NCBI RefSeq assembly: GCF_001540865.1
Contig: NC_033637.1
Span: 5,378,466-5,442,465, forward strand
Length of the DNA stretch: 64,000 bases
From: Ananas comosus
Taxonomy: Eukaryota > Streptophyta > Magnoliopsida > Poales > Bromeliaceae
Direction: 5' to 3'
Part shown: piece after piece, positions 11,405 through 23,100 of the stretch
Numbering within the stretch: position 1 is the first letter of the stretch
Layout: each line of letters opens with the position of its first letter
Program-made: the position numbers and the translations under genes
Notes under the pieces: generated by a model
Databases searched by the model: none
What the model saw: only the letters and a program-made list of their open reading frames with translations
What the model was told of the DNA's origin: nothing

Positions 11405-12303
11405 TAGGATGTTGATGGATATAGATATCCGAAAATTTATCAAAATTCGAACACGAATGAAACGAACTTATTCGATGTTAATTAGGTATAGTTTTAAAAA
11501 ATCGACATATTCGGATTCAGATATAAATTTTACCTGTACTCAACCTAAACCCGAATAAATTTTACGTTATATAGTATATATGAATGTTTGGTATTATATT
11601 TGAATTTTAAAAATAAATTTTAGATTTTAATATAATATACTTTGAAATATGGTAATGAGAAATGATTTCTTTGGATTTGGACTTTTAGATTCGGATTTGG
11701 GTTTAAATTTTTTATCAGTTCAGATTTGGATTGGACCTATTATTTGGTTCGGATATAAGTAAGAACTACTTATTTCAGGAATAGGTATAAGTTCAAATAT
11801 AAACAAAAAACTAGACTAATTTTGCATTTGAATGAAAATTGGATTGTTTTCGAGAATAAGAAAAATAACGTTTGCATAGATAAGATGGAATTAGAAGAAT
11901 AGTAAGTAGTTATAAATAAAAAATAATGATATTACCCCCTCTCATTATATTTAAGTTTGAATTTTTTAATTTTATATCTATATTTTTAAATTTAAAATTT
12001 TAACTTTTAAATTTCAAATTTAAAAATTAAAACTTAAAATTTAAAATCTCAAATTTTAAATTTCAAAATAAATTTCAAACTTTAAATTTAAAATCAAATT
12101 TAAATTTAAAAAATATAAAATATCAAATTTTAAATTTAAAAAATTATAAAATTTAAAATTATAAACTTTAATTTTGAGATTACAAATTATAAATTTTAAA
12201 AATTTAAATTGTAAATTTTAAATTTTAAATTTTAAATTTTAAAAATAAAAATATCAGCAATAATAATTTAATAGTAATTAAATTAATTAATAGATTAATT
12301 AAT
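11405..12303. repeat. AT-rich repeat, family G relative
   Basis: Non-coding. 11750-11940 is close to the reverse complement of 51410-51590 (shared words such as gtaagaactacttattt and the AT-rich tract with aaattt steps that follows). 11950-12260 is low-complexity DNA built from aaattt/taaa words, with many short self-complementary stretches, as at 50940-51400. I read both as copies of one large AT-rich MITE-like family. Ends are not resolved here. Confidence 0.5.
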
Positions 12304-12381
12304 GATTTAATACTATAATTAAAATTAATTAGAGTTTAATTAATCTGGTTCTTGGTTGTTCCAGAGATAAGTATGAAACAG
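12304..12381 (+). repeat. direct repeat, left copy, flanking hairpin element
   Basis: About 78 bp beginning gatttaatactataatta and ending with gaaacag. It recurs in the same direction at 12938-13022 with a few changes and a small insertion. The hairpin element at 12379-12937 sits exactly between the two copies. Confidence 0.75.
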
Positions 12382-12937
12382 AGTAGAGCTACTATACTTT
12401 TATGAGTATTAGGCCCTTCGTACTTATAAGTTGTTTTCGATGATAGAGCTTTCGATTCGACGATCCACTCCGTTAAATATAATCTAGATTATTTGAAACT
12501 TCTAGAAAATAAATTTCGTAATTTTTCGAAATCATAATAATGTCCATCAAGCGGGCATAAAATGAACAGTCAAAATCGAATGACATCTTAAAAATGAATG
12601 ATCAGATCCTTTAATTTAAGATCAGAGTTATTAATCTTTATCTAGGTAGTGAATAGAATTTTCTATCAAAAATTCAACCTATTCGGATTCTTTTGCACCG
12701 TTAAACTAGCAAGTATTCCATACCGCCCGTTAAAAATTGTCAAGTTTGTGAGCTTTTGATCGTAAGGTAAATGATGTCGAAAAATTATGAAATTTAATTT
12801 CTAGAAGTTTTAAATACTCTAAAAAATGTTTAACAGTATGGATCGTTGATTCGGAAGCTTTATCATCGAAAACGACTTATGAGTATGGAGACGATCATAC
12901 TCATAAGAGTATAGTAGCCGGACTCATGAAACAGTAT
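12379..12937. mobile_element. hairpin MITE, family A
   Basis: A long inverted-repeat element. The left arm (gagctactatacttttatg, then ttttcgatgatagagct and cgacgatccactccgtta) pairs with the right arm (catcgaaaacgactta, then catactcataagagtata). No coding potential. Related elements with the same arm words occur at 41262, 42205, 59738 and 60285. Confidence 0.7.
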
Positions 12938-13022
12938 GATTTAATACTATAATTAAAATTAATTAGAATTTAATTAATCTTGTTCTTGGTTGTTCGGTTG
13001 TTCCAGGATAAGGATGAAACAG
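12938..13022 (+). repeat. direct repeat, right copy
   Basis: Second copy of the 12304-12381 repeat. It differs by a few substitutions and a short extra ggttgtt-like unit (ttggttgttcggttgttcc). Confidence 0.75.
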
Positions 13023-13244
13023 TAACTCTAGGTTTATACCAAATTATATCAGCTTATTTCAGATACCCGACAATTATTCTCGGTTACAAAAAAAAGGGAT
13101 AAAGGTTATCCCTCTAATCCCCGAACCAAATGGGATGTTTAAAGTGAAATATAGTATATTATTTTACGGGGTTTGGAGATTTTTTCCTCGTAGTGGTGTG
13201 CATCGTATTCTTGAAAACGGAAAATCGGTATAGAATGAAAAAAT

Positions 13245-13942
13245 TGTATGGAGACCACCTCAACTAGAGCATCTTAATTTTCAATTTTTTGGCCTTATTG
13301 GATGAGTTTAGTCAAATAAATTAGGAATTTTATAAGATCCTAATTATTTAAAGAAAAAAAATAAAAATAGAAATTATTTGTTAGTAGCCAATAGAGCTAT
13401 TAAAATTAAAAGTAATAAAATTTTGGGAAAACTTCAAATACCCCTCTGTGGTTTCGCACATTTTTATTTTAGTACCCTATAGTTTAAAATGTATCAAGTT
13501 AGTACCTGTGGTTTCGCACTTTTTCACTTTAGTACTCTGTGGTTTCAAGTGTATCAAGTTAGTACCCTGTGGTTTCAATATTCTCTTTTTATTATCTATT
13601 TCGAGGTATATAATTTAACGAAATATTAAACCACTGGGTACTAAAGTGAGAAAGTGCGAAACCACGGGGTACTAACTTGATACACTTGAAACCACAGGGT
13701 ACTAAAGTGAGAAAATGCGAAACCACATGGTACTAATTTGATACACTTTAAACCAAAGGATACTAAAGTGAGAAAGTGCGAAACCATAAGGGGTATTTGA
13801 AGTTTTTCCTAAAATTTTTAACTTAGCTAACTTGAAAATTTAATTCCAGAAAAATTAAAAAGTTCACAGAGTCTCAATTAAAAAAAAAATTGAGGGGGCT
13901 TTTTCATAGGTTGAGGTGCTCTCCATATATTTTTACCAAAAG
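13245..13942. mobile_element. hairpin MITE, family C, interrupted by a family B element
   Basis: The left end tatggagaccacctcaact pairs with the right end aggttgaggtgctctccata. Between them, a family B hairpin (13427-13812) has inserted, so this is an older element carrying a younger one. The related family C copy at 18795-19258 lacks the insert. Confidence 0.65.
13427..13812. mobile_element. hairpin MITE, family B (nested)
   Basis: The left arm contains aacttcaaatacccc, then alternating units tagtaccctgtggtttc and gtatcaagttagtacc. The right arm is their reverse complement and ends ggggtatttgaagttt. Each arm is about 180 bp and itself made of two or three tandem units of about 55 bp. No ORF. 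Other copies are at 39303-39640 and, partly, 39640-39937. Confidence 0.8.
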
Positions 13943-14159
13943 AGATTTAATTTAACTCTCCCCTTATTAAGGAGTACTTTTTTTTGAGTTTGCCAAGACT
14001 CCTGTCCTGAAATCCTATAATAAGTAAGAAAATATTAGCTTTACATTCTTATAAAGGCTAAATTATAAAAAAAATTTCTGTCAATATTCATTACTTTTCT
14101 TCCTGTCATTTAAAAATCTATATTTTGCCAGTTTAAAAAATAAAAAATATTTACAGAAG

Positions 14160-14530
14160 GATACAACGTTAACTCTGATGACAAAATGATCAAATTGCTC
14201 ATCATCCTCTTCGTCTTCCTCCCCAATCCTGCTCATCGGCAGCTCTCCTCCTCCGTCCTTCCTGCCTCTATCGACCCTAGCTCTAACGTCGTTTCCTCCA
14301 CCCGCTCCTCCGCTCCTCTAGCACTCTCGCAACCCCTCTATTTCGGCGATTGTAGGGAGGAGATCAGGGCGGCCGAGGGCGAGGGTGAGGCGGCAGATCA
14401 AGGAGGATAAGAGCGTGTGTATGGGCACGGACAAAAGAGTGCGAGAGGGCGAGGGCGAGGGCGAGAGCGAGGCAGCGTGGCCGGCGATTTTGGTGAGGAA
14501 GGAGGAGGGAGATGATGGTTTTAGGAATAT
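14160..14530. other. GC-rich island of unknown origin
   Basis: About 350 bp of GC-rich DNA in very AT-rich surroundings. It contains a 74-codon frame on the plus strand (14186-14410) starting with a hydrophobic stretch and becoming acidic. I do not recognise it. It resembles a piece of a host first exon carried by a transposon, but I see no clear terminal repeats, so this is only a possibility. Confidence 0.35.
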
Positions 14531-14879
14531 TTTTGATATAAAAAATAATAATAATAGAATATAAACGGAATCTTAATAAAACACTGACTGCGAGAACTGA
14601 AGTAAATATTTTTTAATTTTTAAGGGGACAAAGCATGAGTTTTTGAATGAGGCCAATACTTATTGTTCTATTGTTTCAATTATTAAACAATAATAAGAAA
14701 ATCATAAGGAGAGTTCTCACCATTGTCTCCACTCCTTACATTGTCGTTTCCTTGTCTTTGTATTCATTGTTTAGTTAGCCAATAAACCCAAAATTTCTTT
14801 TTTTTTTTTTTTTTCTCTTTACATTTATAGACATTAAATAATGTTTGCATGTATGAGGATCCTCATTGGAGCTAATGCA

Positions 14880-15230
14880 CCTGTGAATAGTTAGGTAATT
14901 CGCGAATTATTCACGAATTATTAAAAATCCGAATTAAACGATCCGTTTACGAATTTTTTTCAAAGAAAGAGAATTATTCGTGAATTTTTGGACCAGTCGA
15001 ATTATTCGCGAATTATTCACGAATTATTGAAAATATGAATAAAAACTTATAATTTTTATTTTTAAATATAAATTATCTTATATTTTATATCATATATTTT
15101 ATATTTTATACCGAATCCGTTTTTTAAGCCGAATTTTTCAACGAATTTAAAAATTAGAAAACAAATTTTATGCGTATTATATCAGTACCGAATTTTTGCC
15201 GAATCCGAATTAACTAACTATGCTTGTGAA
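14880..15230. repeat. AT-rich degenerate repeat with gaattattcgcg units
   Basis: Contains repeated words built on attcgcgaattattcacg, three times in about 130 bp, and accgaatttttgccgaatcc. Non-coding. Probably an old transposon end; class not determined. Confidence 0.35.
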
Positions 15231-16984
15231 GGGTGATTATCGTCATCGCGCACATCATCATCATATGATCCTTCCATATGAAATAAATGATGCTATCTAT
15301 ATATGTTGTGAGCACCAACTAAGATTAAAAAGTTTTGATGTGTTATCCAACTGATCGATCGAATAGAAATTCATTCAGGAACAGTTATTACAGATTGGAT
15401 CTAGTATAAAGCCACATAACACACTAGTAAATAAAATTTTATAGGGTTTATTTATGTTTTTACTTTTGTTTCTACTTTCGGCTGCAATTAGATGCGACAG
15501 AGTATTTGACAGTTAAGGAAAAAAAAATAGAGATTCAACTGTTGCGGAAAGTAGAAATATGATCAAAATAAAAATCACAATAGTAGAAATATGATCAAAG
15601 TAAAAATGGGAGCTCTAATTTGAAGCTGACTACTTTAATATAAAACGAAGTTACTATAGAAAATTTCTTCTTATAATAACACTACATCAGGTAACAAGAG
15701 AAAAACTACCCCCACAAAGTAATTATTATTCTTTTTTTCTTTTTTTTTTTTTGGAGAATCATTGTTGTAGTGCTCGATAATCCCATCCAATATTTCTTTA
15801 CTAGGGCTAAAATCCATGACCTCTCAATCCCCGCCTAGATGTCTTATTATTTGGATGCTAATGGTTTGTAGTACTATTTTGTTTAGATTTGTGGCAATTT
15901 GGTAATAAAAAAATGCCACTTCATCTTTAATTATATAATGAGCAACGATTACAGATACACTCTGAAATAGGACGTATATTTACACTCATTCCGTCCCAAG
16001 GCCACTTGTCACATTTGTTTTTACTAAAAATTATTTGAGTGTTTATTAATTCTAGGATGAAGAGTGTAAGAATTATACCTTTTTTTTAGATGTATAGAAA
16101 ATATTTTTCTAATATAATAATTTTTTAATTTGTTCCCTTGTCACAAAAAAGGTCCAACTTGCTTTCAACTTGTGCATTTCTTATCTTAAGATGTGTTATT
16201 ATTGACAAGTTCCTTGTCCTCCAATGAGAGGGATGCTTGATATATTATTACTTTGTTCTCTCTCTAGATAATCCTAGTATCTGCGCGCACGGATTTTAAG
16301 GTGAGAAAACCAACAAATTGTTGCCCAACATTCCATCTCTAGTTTTAATCCTCTTTCTTATAAAAATATATATATATATAAAACTTAAATGAACTGTTGA
16401 TCATTTTGATTTTATTATCCAATCTTTCAATTTGTTTGATTTGATTCAGTTTACTTTGACTTCAAATTTTGAATGTATTATTTATCTTTACATGTTTAAT
16501 TAGTAAGCTTTATGTAATTCTCACAACTATAGTTTTATTAAAATAAGTAATTAGAATAAATTTTGAATCAAAATATCGTTGACTAACTTAAATCAAACAA
16601 TTTGAAAGATTAGATGATAAAATTAAAATTTTGAAAGATTGTATAGCCGATTAAAAATGACTCATAGTTCAGATAAATTTTGCACATTATTTCCCTCCGT
16701 CTTTTTATTTTTACATAAGTTCTTTCTGAGCGAATAGGTATTGTTCAAGGGCATATATGCAAATACATTGACAAAAGATGAAAAAGCACCAAAAAAAGTT
16801 TGAAGTTCAACTGGCATTAAAAAAGGATGATTAAAGCGTCAATCCATTGACCACCCAAAACAGAAACCAACATAACTGAAACCAAATCCAAAACAAAGTT
16901 TTGAGTCCAAGGAAAAAATCCAACAACAAAATATAATTAGATTGGAGCCAACAAAATGATAGAGTTGGATGGTTTTGCCACTTC
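15231..16984. other. intergenic DNA, no feature recognised
   Basis: AT-rich sequence with poly-T runs (about 15731-15752) and a short (TA)n at about 16367. I saw no exon, RNA gene or bounded element on either strand. Confidence 0.5.
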
Positions 16985-17414
16985 GGGCCGTTTGCTTGCA
17001 TGTAGTTGCAACTGCACGGCAGTTGTAACTGCATACAAATACAGATTCGGTATTTAGTTTGATATATTTAATTCCAACTGCTACAGTAGGAACGGAGGAG
17101 GTCCAACTGTAGCAGTTGAAACTATGCCCAAATTGGCCGCAGTTCCAACTGCAACAGTTGGAGAGATAAGCTTACCTCCTTGATTATTTTTTAAACAAAA
17201 AATATATATATATTTTTTACATCGGAGGCAATCTTACGATCATATGCATAAAATGATAAAATTTTAAAAATTATTTTTCAACCGTATGTAACCAAACAAA
17301 TTATTTATAGTTAAGACACTTTCTACTATATCCAACCAAATAAGATGCATATAGTTACAACTGCATACATCTTTAACTATGCTGTATTTGTAATTACATA
17401 TAACCAAACGCCCT
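16985..17414. mobile_element. hAT-like MITE
   Basis: The left end gggccgtttgcttgcatgta and the reverse complement of the right end, gggcgtttggttatatgta, form imperfect terminal inverted repeats. The gGGCNGTTTGG start is common in plant hAT-type MITEs. The interior has repeated agttgcaactg and caactgcaacagttgg words. I could not fix an 8-bp target duplication. Confidence 0.5.
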
Positions 17415-18794
17415 CTTTTTAAGTCCTGTCAGCCCTCACTTCGTCCGGCATGAGAGAATTCAGCCATCCACATGGTTAATTTTGATGCAAAAAGTTGGAA
17501 GACTAGATGAGTTTCAGAGTGATTTCCGACTTCTCGAAATAGCTATATTGAGAAAAGGTCATGAAACATCACCGGAATAAACCATTAATTTTGCAGATCA
17601 ATGGAAATGTTCTTCCGTCCGATCTCTCTGAAGGGTCAAAATCTGTTTAGAAATTATTTATTATAAAACATAAAGCTAGAGATGCTGTGACATGTACATA
17701 ATGATTTGTTTTGTACAAAGCTTTCTAAACATGATTTAGTATCTGTGGCTTTCTATAATTGAGGAAAAAAAGGAAAAAAGAAAGCCTGATCGAGAACTAA
17801 TCGATTCACTAGATGACCAAAAATTGATCAACAATAAACAAATTCTGTGATTTCATTTGACAAAGAATAGCCGTGTCAGTGGCACGGAGCGTGCTGGTAT
17901 GCCAATAGCACGACAAGACACGCTGGCATGCCTCGACACACACCCTATTTTATCTGTCAGTATAATTAACACGAGACGTGTCAGACCGTGCCAACTTGCA
18001 TAGCAATCTTTGTATTTGACTCATCATAAATTAAAATGGTAAATAGTCAAAACCTAGCAGAATATTTACGAATCCAATAGGAACTAAAATAAAAATAAAG
18101 AACTCGCGTCAGACTCAGATTACACCGGTTCTGGGGTCTTCTCCTCACCATATCATGATCCAATTGCATGCTTACATTCCAAGAGTCCTAAAATTGAACA
18201 TTTTACTGGCATAGTTTAAGGTTACTTAATGTCAGACTGATTCTTCCTGAAACAGAAACATGATACTAAATAGGACTTAATTCAAAATCTTGTGGGCAAC
18301 TGTCAGAAAATTTTTTGATCTGCTACAGTGCTTGCTGAGGCAGTCATCTATAACAAACCATTGAATAATACAAATTGCCAGATTTTTGAATCAAAGAATT
18401 ATCAAAGGGAAATTGAACATCAGAACATGGTTGATTCTTTATCTTCTATTTGAAGCAATTGAAACCAAAAAAAAAAAAAACACACATGTAAGAGCTGGAA
18501 ATTATATTTAAGATATGAAGCAGTGAGGCAATGTACAGTAACTTACCAAATTCAAGTAGCTTAAATACCATTTCTGAGAATTCTGAAAATAAAAAAGGAA
18601 AATAGCACCTAATTAATGCCAAGACAAAAGTAGAAACTTTGCACCTTAGCCCTTTATGTGGCTCCCCTTTTTTTCCCCTGTTTTACTTAAATCCAAAGGG
18701 CATTTGTGAACCCTTGGATTTAAGGTGTATGATTTGCACCCCTGTGTATTGGGTGAACGAGTAGCATTTTTTTTTTTTCTAAAAAAAAAAATTG

Positions 18795-19258
18795 ATAAAA
18801 ATACATAAAAACCCTCTCAACTATAGCCCATTCCAGAATGCTCCTCTGAACTATTTTTTTTTTTCTTTTTTAAGACCCCCTCAACTTCTAATTTTTAGAG
18901 TTAAATAATTATAGTCAAAATAAGTTAAGAATATTTTATTCAAAAGGAAGTTTTAATCCCCCCCCAAAAAAAGAAGATTTTAGTGAAAAAAAAATAGTGA
19001 TTTCCCAAATTCAATGGCTTTAACCACCTTTTAGCAACTAAAAGCAGATCAATTAATGAATGGTTAATAACTAATAGAATTATTAATTTTAATAAAAATT
19101 TTAACCAAACTAAGAATAAAAACTCAAATAAGAAAATTAGAACTTTCTGAGGTCTCAATTAAAAAAAAAAAGAAAAAAGAAAAAAGAAAAAAGTTGAGGG
19201 TGGTATTTCAGAACACGCCATAGGCGCAGGGGGTTTCTATACATTTTTTCCCTTTTCT
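18795..19258. mobile_element. hairpin MITE, family C
   Basis: The left end tacataaaaaccctctcaac matches the complement of the right end, which reads gggggtttctatacat. The arms also pair through cctcaacttc versus gttgaggg. No coding potential. Confidence 0.55.
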
Positions 19259-19645
19259 TTTTCGTTTTTTTTGGGGGGGATGGGGGTCTCTGTGTATCAC
19301 TTATCCCCCCACTTCAGTATTTACCTCATTTTTTGGTTAGCTAGAGCGGAACTTTGATTTTATTAGATTTTTACTAATAATTGCTTACTACTATATGAAC
19401 AGAAGTTTTCAACTAGGGTTTCATCAAAAACGATTTCACTTTCCTGTTATAGCAAAAATTCTAGATTTATTCAATTGATATAATAGAGCCATTTCAAAAT
19501 GAGGGATTATTAATATTAATGAGCATTAAAGGCTTGTTTGGCACAAATTCTCTTCAAACTTTACATCATAGTGACATGCGCTGATGTGTTTGATTTTTAG
19601 AAAAGTTTGAACCTTCAACATTTTCTACGAATATAAACCCTAATT

Positions 19646-19796
19646 ACCGACCGTCCCTAGAGCTAGTGGCAAAGGATTTGGTGATTAGTACTCGAGACCT
19701 AGGTTTGAATCCTAATTGATTCACATTTTCAGCTAAGTTTATTTCTAAATAAAATAAACGAAACGGGTAGCGTGCTGCCTATCTCTCAAAAAAAAA
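19646..19796 (+). mobile_element. tRNA-derived SINE with LINE-like 3' tail
   Basis: A 151-bp element with an A-tail, bounded by a perfect 15-bp target-site duplication atataaaccctaatt (19631-19645 and 19797-19811). The 5' part resembles a tRNA: ctagtggcaaagg fits the pol III A-box region, and about 40 bp later ggtttgaatcc fits the B box (ggttcganncc with one change). The 3' part reads aataaacgaaacgggtagcg and then tgctgcc before the A-run. That tail matches the LINE 3' end (aataaatgaagcgggtagcg then tgctacc), implying mobilisation by the LINE machinery. Confidence 0.85.
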
Positions 19797-20159
19797 ATAT
19801 AAACCCTAATTTGAAAATTCCACTTTTGGCGGAAAAATATACATAGTGCTTTTCCTAGTAGTACTTAACAAGTAGTGCCTCGTCAAACAATACTACAACT
19901 TACGGAGTTATGGTAAACCAAACAAACCCTAAATCAGTTATAAAGGTTGCATTCTACAAACCATTACAATGATAAACTAAACTGTACAAACAGAATTTTC
20001 CGATACCACTTCTCACTTCGCTTCCATGTCTCCTAAAGGTGTGTCATACAAACAATTGCAATGGTAAAAAGATGAGAGAAAATGTTTAGTAGAGAGGCTG
20101 TTATTTGCCACTCAGATACAGCTGTAGATTAGTACTAATATATATGTGTGTGTATGTGA

Positions 20160-23100
20160 CTAGATAGATAAGCTTCCAAACTGTCTGTTCCACTCTTCAT
20201 AGATGCCCAACTCAGTCAAGGAAACTGAAGGCCTCACCTCCTGCAGTGCATCTTCAAAGTCCTGTACAGTAGAAACGAAACAATGTTGCGTCGGACACGG
20301 TAGGATGGAAGAAATGCACTGTTGTGCCCGTTAGTTCTTATTATACCTTCAGAGTTACGGGGCGCATATCCTCCTTTCGAAGCTTTGTGATCTCAAAACC
20401 CTGTCTAAGGGCTTCTCGAAGTGGGCCCATAGATGCATCTTTCACTAGATTCTTCATGTCGGATCCCGAGTAACCTGGAAAAAAGAAAAGAAAAGAAAAA
20501 AAGACAAAATCAGTACCAGAAGCAATTATATATATAGCCCTGTAAATTTATCACTTACAATATGTATTCCTGCAAAAGCTGAATGTTACATGGGTATATA
20601 GGTAAATAGATGGTTTTGTAGGGATATAAATGTAAAAGCCCCAAGTTATTAGGCAGCTGCATGATGATAACTACCTTCAGTTAACTTGCAGATAGCAGCA
20701 GTATCTTCCTCTGAGAGAGTAAAAAGCCCATCTTTCTCCAATAGGTTACGCACAATCCAAGTTCTTGCGTCTTTGAAACCAACATTATATTAAATAGGGA
20801 TCATGTCAGGAAAGTTTAGATATACAACTAAACAGAGATCTTTTTAAGAAATATTCAGAAGAGAAAAATAGATGTCACCTGACGAAGGGAGAGGGATATA
20901 TAAACGCTTTGTTAGTCGTCTGCGCGCTGCTTCATCAAGCTCCTGAGGTCTGTTAGTAGCCCCTGTGTTGTTTTGCATAGAAAAACAAAAGAAAGTCATT
21001 ACATATCTCATATTTAAGACCTGTTATTCCATGGTCTTCTACAGCCAGACTCTATTAAAAGTATATAATGCACAGATCTTTTCTACCATCCAGCTATTCA
21101 ATAACCATATTATAGTCATACTAATCGACTTTAGTTCAGTTTTTTTGCATATAGTATCTGCCCATCCCCCACATGCCTCAGAGATGAGCAGGAATCTTGA
21201 TGCGAATGATGCAGGACCACATCTTGACGCGAGCATTTGCAGATTACAATGTCAACCAGTTGTCAGCAAAAGTAAAAGTACCACCTCTGCAGTTCTTTCA
21301 AAAGCATTCTAGTTCAACTCATAAAACAATACGTCAACAAAATAGTATGATATATTACAACAGCTACCTATAAGTAGAATTTGCTCATTTCCGCTGTCGA
21401 AACCTTCCATCTCAATCAGAAATTGTGTTTTGAGTCTCCTACTTGATTCATGTTCACCTTCGGACTTACGCTGCAGTTATAACTCATGTTGTCAGCAGAA
21501 ACATAATATTCAGAGACAAAGTAGAAGCCTAACGGGTCATTTAGCTATGCTTAAAATGATTTACTTTTTTTTTTGTGTGTGAACTCAAATTTCATGCGAT
21601 TGAATGAGCTTGCTAACAGACTTACCTGTTCATTTTATGTTTGCAAACTTACAAAGTCATTCGGTACTAAAAGAACGGCGAAGCAAAGAATGCTACAAGC
21701 AAATTTTTGTTCTTTTTCCAAGCAAACCTCATAGAGGTGTAAATGTAAAATTTCCCCATCCACAGCGCATTCATCGCACAGAATTTCAGTTAAAAACAGA
21801 AAAAATGTAAATAAAAGAAGAAAGACCTATTAAGTCAATACCTGAGATAGTAGCGAGTCTATCTCATCTACAAATATCACGGCAGGCTGACGACAGCTTG
21901 CAACCCCAAAGAGTGCCCTCACTAACTTCTCACCCTCACCAATCTGCAGTCATCAACAATATCAGCTGACACTACCAAAATGATATACTAGTTTCTTTGC
22001 ACTATCAGTGGATGTCTAGTAGCCACGAAACATAAGACTGATGAAATAGGAAAGAATTTTCCATACAGCTTCGTACTCTCTACAGATTATTGACCATAAT
22101 ATACAGCTTGATATAAATTTCTTTTTCCCCACATTCCGACTTTCTGCTACTTCGAACTTTTATCGAGGTCAAATAATAGTAGGTCAAGATTTCATTAGTT
22201 TACATTCCACTACGTCTTTCCCCTATCACACCCTATAAGACAATCATGCTCAAATAGCAACCAGCCAAAGCATTCTTGCAAGGCTGCAAGCTTGAAATTT
22301 GTTTGTCATCACATGTGGCAATAGATTGCAAAATGAGCACAAAGAGCCCCTTGACCAAAATCCACTTAATATCAGGACCTCTTACCACAAAACAATTTTC
22401 TAGAAGTTAGTTAAAAAAAGATCACCATATTTCAATTTTGTTGGATATCTAACTTTACAGGTCGTATTACGTCTATGAATCAACAGGTCATATTACGTAT
22501 ATGAATCAAAATATAATTACCTATGAACAAGATAGAGCATCCCTACCAAAAGATACATCCAGAATGAACTGGATTTGCCAAGGACTTGAGATTCCATAAG
22601 TAATCTCTTTTTATCTTCTAAGTTTTTATTATGAAATAAACGTCCACCTTGGCAAGACTACTGTTGAAAAATGCATAACAGCATAACTCCATCATCCATG
22701 TGAAAAGTCTTTCCATTGTTTTTCTTTTCGGTAAACCACTCTGAGAGGATGAAGTCTCAAAACTCACATAAAACGTTGCATAACTTTGTACATATGAAAA
22801 CTTGTTTCTGAATTTTAATGCATTCTTTGCAGATATATTTTACACTAGATAAAGAATGCACATCGTGTATGGACACTGTGGTACTTTGACGGGTTTTGTG
22901 AAGACATGACAAGATGTAGTCAGATCTTTGACTGTGGTTCTTTGACTGTTTAGGCAATATCTAACACAAAAACCAGAAAAATAATAGTGAAGTGCAACAG
23001 GAATCACACACCCATTTGCTAGTTAATGAACTGGCGGATATGTAGAAAAAGGTTGCCTTGGCCTCCCCAGCAATTGCTTTCCCAATCATTGTTTTGCCCG

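Noticed and set aside
15985..16715. Possible Stowaway element from two ccgtc-type words
   Set aside because: Both words lie in the same direction, so they cannot be its inverted ends.
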